Assembly: GCA_903895515.1 (NCBI GenBank)
Contig: CAITUB010000108.1
Span: 1-19,832, forward strand
Origin: an uncultured Acidimicrobium sp.
Lineage (GTDB): Bacteria > Actinomycetota > Acidimicrobiia > Acidimicrobiales > Ilumatobacteraceae
Direction: 5' to 3'
Length of the DNA: 19,832 nucleotides
The stretch's first letter is position 1; each line of letters opens with the position of its first letter. Positions 15,196-19,832 of this stretch are shown piece after piece. A model generated the notes under the pieces. That model worked only from the letters and a program-made list of their open reading frames with translations, made no database searches and was not told the origin of the DNA. The translations under genes and the position numbers were made by a program.

Positions 15196-16011
15196 ATGAA
15201 CACGCCAGGTACCACCCCTACTGGTCCGTATCCAACACCCCGGGTCATTGCTATGGCGAACCAAAAGGGTGGGGTCGGCAAAACGACCACCACCATTAAC
15301 CTTGGGGCCTGCCTTGCCGAGCAGGGTTATCGGGTGCTTCTCATTGACCTTGACCCACAGGGAAACGCCTCCACAGGCCTTGGTCTCAATACCCGCGACA
15401 TGGAAACCAGCATCTATGACGTGTTATTACACGAGACTCCCCTTGAAGACTGCTTGACTCCAACAGCAGTAAAGAACCTCTTTGTTGCCCCTTCAAACCT
15501 CGATCTAGCAGGTGCCGAAATTGAGCTCGTTCCGGCAATGGGCCGGGAAACCCGACTCAAAAAGGCCATTGAAGCCATTATTGATCAGTTTGATTACTTC
15601 TTGATCGACTGTCCACCATCACTTGGACTCCTTACGGTGAACGGACTCACGGCGGCCAGGGAAGTCATCGTGCCGATTCAGTGCCAGTATTACGCATTGG
15701 AAGGTCTTGGTCAGTTGCTGCGTAACGTTGATTTGGTCAGCAAAAACCTCAATCCAGGCTTGGGTGTAAGTCGCATCATCTGCACCATGTTCGATACCCG
15801 TACCAAACTGTCGGGCGATGTGGTCAATGAAGTCCGCGAACACTTTGGTGACAAGGTGTGTCAAACCGTGATTCCACACAATGTGCGCTTGGCAGAGGCT
15901 CCGTCCCATGGCAAGCCAATCACCACATTTGATTCAAATTCAACTGGCGCAAAGGCGTATCGAGCAGTGGCATTGGAGGTGAGTGGTGGCGCGCAAGTCG
16001 GGACTCGGTAG
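15196..16011 (+). CDS. parA: Chromosome partitioning ATPase ParA (Soj)
   Basis: The 271-residue protein has the deviant Walker A motif KGGVGKTT at 24-31 with the signature first Lys24, a DLDPQGNASTGLG segment (switch/Walker A'), and the Walker B strand FLIDCPPSLGLL. Residues 1-15 are a short Pro/Thr-rich extension before the core. It binds DNA as an ATP dimer and is released by ParB, moving the origin after replication. Start is ATG 15196 with no SD. Its end overlaps the parB start by 26-29 bases. Confidence 0.98.
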   Translation: MNTPGTTPTGPYPTPRVIAMANQKGGVGKTTTTINLGACLAEQGYRVLLIDLDPQGNASTGLGLNTRDMETSIYDVLLHETPLEDCLTPTAVKNLFVAPSNLDLAGAEIELVPAMGRETRLKKAIEAIIDQFDYFLIDCPPSLGLLTVNGLTAAREVIVPIQCQYYALEGLGQLLRNVDLVSKNLNPGLGVSRIICTMFDTRTKLSGDVVNEVREHFGDKVCQTVIPHNVRLAEAPSHGKPITTFDSNSTGAKAYRAVALEVSGGAQVGTR

Positions 16012-16936
16012 AGGATTAGACGCTCTGATCCCAACGGGATCAACGGTGATGTCAACTCGTGACGGCGGTGGAACGGGCACAGGACTGCAGGAAATTTCGG
16101 TTTCCTCTATCGACCCAAACCCAAACCAGCCGCGAAACCACTTTGATGAAGACTCACTTGCAGAACTCTCTGCATCCATTAAGGCAATTGGATTGTTGCA
16201 GCCAGTACTGGTTCGTCCGTCTTCTACGCCAGACCGATTTGAGTTAATTGCAGGAGAGCGCCGTTGGCGAGCCTCAAAACGTGCGGGTCTTTCCACCATT
16301 CCAGCCATTGTGCGAGTGACCGACGATGTCTCATCGGTAGAGCAAGCCCTCGTTGAAAACCTTCATCGCCAAGACCTCACACCTTTAGAAGAAGCAGCCG
16401 CTTATCAGCAACTGCTTGAAGACTTTTCGATGACACACGAGCAAGTGGCGTCCAAGGTGGGCAAGAGTCGGTCGGCGATCACTAACGCACTCCGGTTATT
16501 GACGCTGCCACCAACCATTCAGCAGTTTCTTGCCGAAGGTCGACTCTCGGCCGGCCACGCCAAAGCCATACTCGGCACACCAGATCGTGCACTGCAGGAA
16601 TCACTTGCTCGCACAGCGGTGGAACAGGGCCTGACCGTTCGCGGTCTTGAAGAGGCAGTGCGCAACGCAATGAACCCAAGTTTGGGTTCCACCACGGTTA
16701 CCCCAAAGCCTGGGGCAACGGGAACAAAATCAAAGCCCGGAACTGCGGGCAAAACTACGGTTGTTAAAGAACCAGGCCTACATGAGCTTGAAGACTTATT
16801 GTCCGAGCACCTGGCCACACCAGTCACCGTTACCTTGTCTGGCAAGCACGGAAAAATGGTGGTGGAATTTGCTGACCTTGAAGATCTTGAGCGAATTTAT
16901 CGATTGATGACCGAAGGTCCCGACCTCGACGAATAA
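15986..16936 (+). CDS. parB: Chromosome partitioning protein ParB (Spo0J), CTP-dependent clamp
   Basis: The N-terminus KSGLGRGLDALIP is the ParA-stimulating tail. It is followed by the CTP-binding ParB/Srx domain (SSIDPNPNQPR, then GERRWRASK) and the ENLHRQDLTPLEEA box. A helix-turn-helix domain (THEQVASKVGKSRSAITNALRLL) reads parS. A Pro/Thr/Lys-rich linker precedes the C-terminal dimerisation domain. It loads at parS, slides as a clamp and recruits SMC. Two adjacent GTG codons exist; the second at 15986 has GGAGGT 5 bases upstream and is chosen over 15983 (2 bases). Confidence 0.97.
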   Translation: MARKSGLGRGLDALIPTGSTVMSTRDGGGTGTGLQEISVSSIDPNPNQPRNHFDEDSLAELSASIKAIGLLQPVLVRPSSTPDRFELIAGERRWRASKRAGLSTIPAIVRVTDDVSSVEQALVENLHRQDLTPLEEAAAYQQLLEDFSMTHEQVASKVGKSRSAITNALRLLTLPPTIQQFLAEGRLSAGHAKAILGTPDRALQESLARTAVEQGLTVRGLEEAVRNAMNPSLGSTTVTPKPGATGTKSKPGTAGKTTVVKEPGLHELEDLLSEHLATPVTVTLSGKHGKMVVEFADLEDLERIYRLMTEGPDLDE

Positions 16937-16959
16937 ACACGTCTGAGTCTTGGGTAAAG

Positions 16960-16972
16960 GTTCACCGTGAAC
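16960..16972. repeat. Short inverted repeat behind parB
   Basis: GTTCAC and GTGAAC face each other across a single C. It superficially resembles half of a degenerate parS but has odd symmetry and lacks the central CACGTG. It is too short and lacks a T run for an intrinsic terminator. Confidence 0.3.
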
Positions 16973-16984
16973 ACGAACTTGAGA

Positions 16985-17017
16985 TTGTGCACAGAGTGTG
17001 CATAAACCTGTGGATAA
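16985..17017. promoter_or_regulatory. DnaA-box cluster behind parB
   Basis: TGTGCATAA at 16997-17005 and TGTGGATAA at 17009-17017 are both perfect complements of TTATNCACA, in the same direction and 12 bases apart start to start. TTGTGCACA at 16985-16993 is a one-mismatch site in the opposite direction. They lie in the 84-base spacer between convergent parB and cwlM-like genes, about 7 kb from the dnaN-dnaA spacer. These are the only perfect boxes I noticed in the window's intergenic DNA. Confidence 0.7.
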
Positions 17018-17020
17018 CTT

Positions 17021-17998
17021 CTACAGAGGTTGATTATTCCACTGTGTAATGGCTTGGGCCAAGGCCGGAACAGTTTGTAAGGCAAAATCCTCGCCACCAA
17101 GCGACCCAATCATGCACATCACCGCTGGCATTCTGGTTTCACGGAGAACCGGCAATTGCATGCCGCACACGGCAACTTCGCTGGTGGGGTGAGTGGATCG
17201 AATGAACTCGGCACAGAGTTCGGCTGCCACCCGACCGCCTGCGGAAGTAAACGAATCAGTTTCGTAATAGGCGAATTGAATCGCGGCGGTTTCTACGCCT
17301 GCAACCCCGATATATAGATCTGCATCGAATGAATTCGCCATCCGCGCATGAGTGTGGGGGTCGGCGTTTTCAATAGTCATCACATCGTCACCCCTGTTGC
17401 GAAGCTCGCGCACGAGCAGGCGAGTAAGTCGCGTGTTGGAATCAAAGCAACCAACAACAATTCGTGGACGTTCTGCATTGTCTTGCGACGTGAGCAACGT
17501 TTCATACTCGCGCACCGTCACAATCCCTGGGCCTTCTCCGCTTTGACTACTCGTTCGTTCCAAAGCGCGAATTGAGTTCACTCCACAGATTCCATCTGCG
17601 GTGATTCCATAGTTTTGTTGAAATTCAGTCAACGCTCGCAATGTATTTGGTCCAAAAATTCCATCTGCACGACCGCAGTCAAAACCCAACTTGGCAAGCA
17701 CTGTTTGCATTGCCTGCACATCGTCACCACGCATGTGTGGAGAAGTTAAATACAACAATCGCGAACCCAACACCCAGGATGACTCCACAAGAGTTGTCCA
17801 GGTGATGTGATCACATATTCCCGTTGATGGAAGCCCACGTAGTTTTTGAAACTCTCCAACAACCTCTGCGGTACGTGCGCAATACACACCACCTGCATAC
17901 GCGTCATGTGCAAGAACATTGGCTGCAACTAGTCGACGCTGAAGATCATGAACGGCTGTGCCGCGACTGTCTTGCGTTAGTGGGAAGTCGGAAGAAAT
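17021..17998 (-). CDS. CwlM-like peptidoglycan regulator (inactive amidase-fold protein)
   Basis: Two peptidoglycan-binding repeats (about 13-72 and 91-148, the second with GRADGIFGPNTLRALTEFQ) precede an N-acetylmuramoyl-L-alanine amidase (Amidase_3) fold at about 178-320. The zinc ligands of that fold appear lost: the strand that should carry DPGHGG reads VVGCFDSN, the S-x-H-x-N strand reads LYIGVAGVE, and the catalytic v-E-x-G strand reads VMCMIGSLGG. There is no signal peptide. Position next to parB and trxA/trxB matches M. tuberculosis cwlM (Rv3915), a cytoplasmic amidase homologue that regulates MurA. The only ordinary start, GTG 17887, cuts the first repeat; homology begins at about ISSDFPLTQDSRG, an ATT at 17998 with AGGAG 8 bases upstream, overlapping trxA. 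The family call is fairly firm, the start is not. Confidence 0.72.
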   Translation of the reverse strand: MSSDFPLTQDSRGTAVHDLQRRLVAANVLAHDAYAGGVYCARTAEVVGEFQKLRGLPSTGICDHITWTTLVESSWVLGSRLLYLTSPHMRGDDVQAMQTVLAKLGFDCGRADGIFGPNTLRALTEFQQNYGITADGICGVNSIRALERTSSQSGEGPGIVTVREYETLLTSQDNAERPRIVVGCFDSNTRLTRLLVRELRNRGDDVMTIENADPHTHARMANSFDADLYIGVAGVETAAIQFAYYETDSFTSAGGRVAAELCAEFIRSTHPTSEVAVCGMQLPVLRETRMPAVMCMIGSLGGEDFALQTVPALAQAITQWNNQPL

Positions 17999-18315
17999 TC
18001 TGCGAGCTCCTGTAGCAACTTGCCCTTACCTTGAGCGCCAACGAGACGCTTGGCAGCTTCACCCTTGTTGAACACGATCAATGTTGGAATGCTCATGACA
18101 TTGAAGCGCATTGCAATATCGCCATAGTCATCAACATTGAGTTTTGCAATGGTGATGTTTCCTGCTTGTTCGGTTGCAATTTCTGCAAGCACTGGAGCAA
18201 TCGCTTTGCATGGGCCACACCATTCGGCCCAGAAGTCAACCAAAATCGGTGTATCTGAACTACCAATGGTTTCATCGAAATTCGCAGATGTAAGAGTGGT
18301 GATTGATTGAGCCAT
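17977..18315 (-). CDS. trxA: Thioredoxin
   Basis: The 112-residue product has the classical VDFWAEWCGPCKAI active site with Cys33 and Cys36, the cis-Pro segment MSIPTLIVF and a final GKLLQELAEFL helix. It reduces disulfides with electrons from the reductase encoded just upstream. The ATG at 18315 has GAAGGA with a 6-base spacer; a longer frame to 18363 has no family similarity. Its 3' end overlaps the proposed start of the cwlM-like gene. Confidence 0.98.
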   Translation of the reverse strand: MAQSITTLTSANFDETIGSSDTPILVDFWAEWCGPCKAIAPVLAEIATEQAGNITIAKLNVDDYGDIAMRFNVMSIPTLIVFNKGEAAKRLVGAQGKGKLLQELAEFLPTSH

Positions 18316-18360
18316 GACGAGTCCTTCGCGGTTCGGGTAATGAAATAGTACCGAGTGCAG

Positions 18361-18374
18361 CACGCGTACGCGTG
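18361..18374. promoter_or_regulatory. 14-bp perfect palindrome between trxB and trxA
   Basis: CACGCGTACGCGTG is a perfect palindrome containing two ACGCGT hexamers, 46 bases upstream of the trxA start. It is the size of a dimeric regulator operator and lies in the only real gap (78 bases) of this gene pair. No binding protein can be named. Confidence 0.45.
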
Positions 18375-18393
18375 AAACTGCCTCAGATGTGAC

Positions 18394-19341
18394 TTATGAG
18401 TGCTGGTGTTCCAACCAACGCTCGCTGTCAATAGCGGCCATGCAACCAGAACCAGCAGCAGTAATTGCTTGGCGGTAGGTATGGTCCTGCACGTCTCCGC
18501 AAGCGAAGACACCTTCAATGTTGGTGTACGTAGAGCCTGGTTTCGTAATGAGATAACCAGAGTCCTCCATGTTGAGCACTCCCTTAAACAAGTCGGTGTT
18601 CGGGCGATGGCCAATGGCAATGAATATTCCGGTGACCCCAAGTTCGCTTGTTGCACCAGTTTGAGTGTCGGTCAGTTCTATTCCAGCCACTTTGTCGTCG
18701 CCGTGAATTTTTGACACTGTTGAATTCCAAATAATCGAAATCTTTTCGTTCGCAAGCGCACGGTCCTGCATAATTTTTGACGCACGCAATGCATCACGAC
18801 GAACTATCAAGTGCACCTTTGATGCGAACTTGGTAAGAAACTGCGCTTCTTCAAGTGCGGAGTCTCCACCGCCGACAACTGCAATCTCTTGACCCCTGAA
18901 GAAAAATCCGTCACAGGTTGCACACGTTGACAAACCATGACCAATGAGTCGAGATTCTTCGGGAAGGCCCAACATCAACGACTGTGCACCAGTGCTCACA
19001 ATGACACTGTCGGCGCTGTATTCGGTGTCGCGAATCCACGCGCGAAATGGACGACTACTGAAGTCGACGCGCGTGACTTTTTCAGTAATGAACTGCGCAC
19101 CAAATCGAGCAGCCTGTTCGCGGCACCGAGTCATGAGCTCGGGGCCCATAATGCCCTCAGGAAAACCAGGAAAGTTTTCGACCTCTGTTGTCAGCATCAG
19201 CTGACCGCCAGGTTGATCCGATGTTGAACTTGGCTCGCCTTCAATAACGAGAGGGAGCAAACCTGCACGCGCCGTATAAATAGCTGCTGTGAGGCCGGCT
19301 GGTCCAGAACCAATAATCAAAACTTTGTGATGAATTGCCAT
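18394..19341 (-). CDS. trxB: Thioredoxin reductase (NADPH)
   Basis: The 315-residue flavoprotein has the FAD motif GSGPAG at 11-16, the redox-active CATC at 140-143, the NADPH motif GGGDSALEEA at 157-166, and the C-terminal FAD segment GVFACGDVQD. It passes electrons from NADPH to thioredoxin. ATG at 19341 has only a distant SD (AAAGG about 14 bases upstream). It precedes trxA by 78 bases, probably one operon with an internal control site. Confidence 0.98.
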   Translation of the reverse strand: MAIHHKVLIIGSGPAGLTAAIYTARAGLLPLVIEGEPSSTSDQPGGQLMLTTEVENFPGFPEGIMGPELMTRCREQAARFGAQFITEKVTRVDFSSRPFRAWIRDTEYSADSVIVSTGAQSLMLGLPEESRLIGHGLSTCATCDGFFFRGQEIAVVGGGDSALEEAQFLTKFASKVHLIVRRDALRASKIMQDRALANEKISIIWNSTVSKIHGDDKVAGIELTDTQTGATSELGVTGIFIAIGHRPNTDLFKGVLNMEDSGYLITKPGSTYTNIEGVFACGDVQDHTYRQAITAAGSGCMAAIDSERWLEHQHS

Positions 19342-19380
19342 GAAGTAACTAACGCCTTTGTCGTGAGAGGTGACAAAAAC

Positions 19381-19701
19381 TTAGTCGCGCGGGTGGCGTT
19401 TGCGCATGCCGAATGCGCCAAGCGCCAAGAAAATGGCACCAAGCACGAAATAGGCGACCCACACCGCAGTGTCATGGCTTAACCACACATCACCAAGTGA
19501 GACCAAGGCACGCATCACACCAATCAGGAGCAGCACGACACAGAACAGAACACCTACGAGGGCCATCGTGCCAAAAACAAGACCACGGATGATGGCAATC
19601 AGGGGTCGTGTGGTGTGATCGCGCACAAAACCCAGCCACCGGTCGATGAAATCGACAACAGCAGTAGACCAGTTTGGGTCGGAGAATGGGTTGGAAACCA
19701 T
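19381..19701 (-). CDS. Two-helix membrane protein of unknown function
   Basis: From ATG 19701 the product is 106 residues: a polar N-terminus (SNPFSDPNWSTAVVDFIDRW), a membrane helix at about 42-65 (GTMALVGVLFCVVLLLIGV), a loop with Trp, a second helix at about 78-98, and a basic MRKRH tail. Proteins of this shape, sometimes labelled putative holin-like, are common beside trxB in related actinobacteria (memory, not checked). The open frame to 19794 is rejected because it overlaps the end of the upstream gene, and because TAGCCT lies 7 bases before this ATG. Confidence 0.75.
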   Translation of the reverse strand: MVSNPFSDPNWSTAVVDFIDRWLGFVRDHTTRPLIAIIRGLVFGTMALVGVLFCVVLLLIGVMRALVSLGDVWLSHDTAVWVAYFVLGAIFLALGAFGMRKRHPRD

Positions 19702-19708
19702 TGAGTTC

Positions 19709-19714
19709 AGGCTA
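19709..19714 (-). promoter_or_regulatory. Leaderless-type -10 box for the two-helix membrane protein
   Basis: TAGCCT, then 7 bases, then ATG 19701, fits TANNNT-N7-ATG. The first three bases double as the stop codon of the upstream gene. Confidence 0.35.
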
Positions 19715-19832
19715 ACCCTCGGTGAAGGCCACGCCAGCGAGGACACCTTGATACGGATTCGATGCACTGCAGTCAGCACTCTTACCCACTTCACGAATTT
19801 TGATCAAGATGAACTGTGCCGGCGATGAGAGA
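19712..19832 (-). CDS. 3' end of an unidentified gene (runs off the right edge)
   Basis: A frame entering from the right edge ends at TAG 19714-19712, 10 bases before the membrane-protein start. Its last 39 residues include FILIKIREVGKSADCSASNP and then YQGVLAGVAFTEG, a beta-rich, extracellular-looking tail with Gly and aromatic residues. In M. tuberculosis this neighbourhood holds murJ and its extracellular discoidin-type tail, and the ending here could be something similar, but 39 residues are too few to say. The gene spacing and sensible composition support it as coding. Confidence 0.5.
   Translation of the reverse strand, partial: LSSPAQFILIKIREVGKSADCSASNPYQGVLAGVAFTEG

Noticed and set aside
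14836..15264. A 142-residue minus-strand open frame opposite rsmG that also contains MFHVEH.
   Set aside because: It is a shadow of rsmG and the spacer; the shared peptide arises only because parS is a palindrome and reads the same on both strands.
16937..17020. A terminator between convergent parB and the cwlM-like gene.
   Set aside because: Only a 6-bp odd-centred inverted repeat is present, without GC-rich stem or T run.

Overview
The window is the chromosome-origin region of an actinobacterium, most likely an Acidimicrobiia-type lineage (inference from gene order and protein style, not from a search). The evidence is the core set dnaA, dnaN, recF, DUF721/dciA, gyrB, gyrA, DUF3566 and tRNA-Ile on the minus strand, facing rpmH, rnpA, yidD, yidC, jag, rsmG, parA and parB on the plus strand. 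A third block, cwlM-like, trxA, trxB, lies beyond parB. This is the order familiar from Mycobacterium and other Actinobacteria. Genes are tightly packed, with many 4-base start/stop overlaps and frequent GTG or TTG starts.

Layout. 1-1763 (minus): 5' part of an alpha/beta hydrolase, a Fur-family zinc/iron-type regulator, and a Rossmann-fold dehydrogenase. 1703-2733 (minus): a hidden 54-residue membrane peptide directly behind tRNA-Ile, then DUF3566 and a TadE-like single-pass protein. 2730-9978 (minus): gyrA, gyrB, DUF721/dciA, recF, dnaN. 9979-10226: AT-rich DNA with DnaA-box-like sites, the best oriC candidate. 10227-11663 (minus): dnaA. 11664-11950: divergent dnaA/rpmH spacer with further DnaA-like sites and a strong GC hairpin. 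11951-16936 (plus): rpmH to parB, with two perfect parS palindromes at 15080-15095 and 15127-15142. 16937-17020: short convergent spacer carrying two perfect DnaA boxes. 17021-19832 (minus): CwlM-like protein, thioredoxin, thioredoxin reductase, a two-helix membrane protein and the end of an unidentified gene.

Together the genes cover initiation and elongation of replication (DnaA, DnaN, RecF, DciA), supercoiling (gyrase), origin segregation (ParABS), RNase P and ribosome maturation (RnpA, RsmG, L34), membrane insertion (YidC/YidD/Jag), cell-wall control (CwlM-like) and thiol redox (TrxA/TrxB).

I see no mobile element, CRISPR array or clearly foreign block, and no wholly new system. The unusual points are two genes whose protein homology runs upstream of any ATG/GTG/TTG start, a probable catalytically dead CwlM-type amidase homologue, an overlooked small membrane-protein gene, a parS site inside rsmG codons, perfect DnaA boxes behind parB, and repeated leaderless-type promoters (TANNNT placed 6-7 bases before the start codon).
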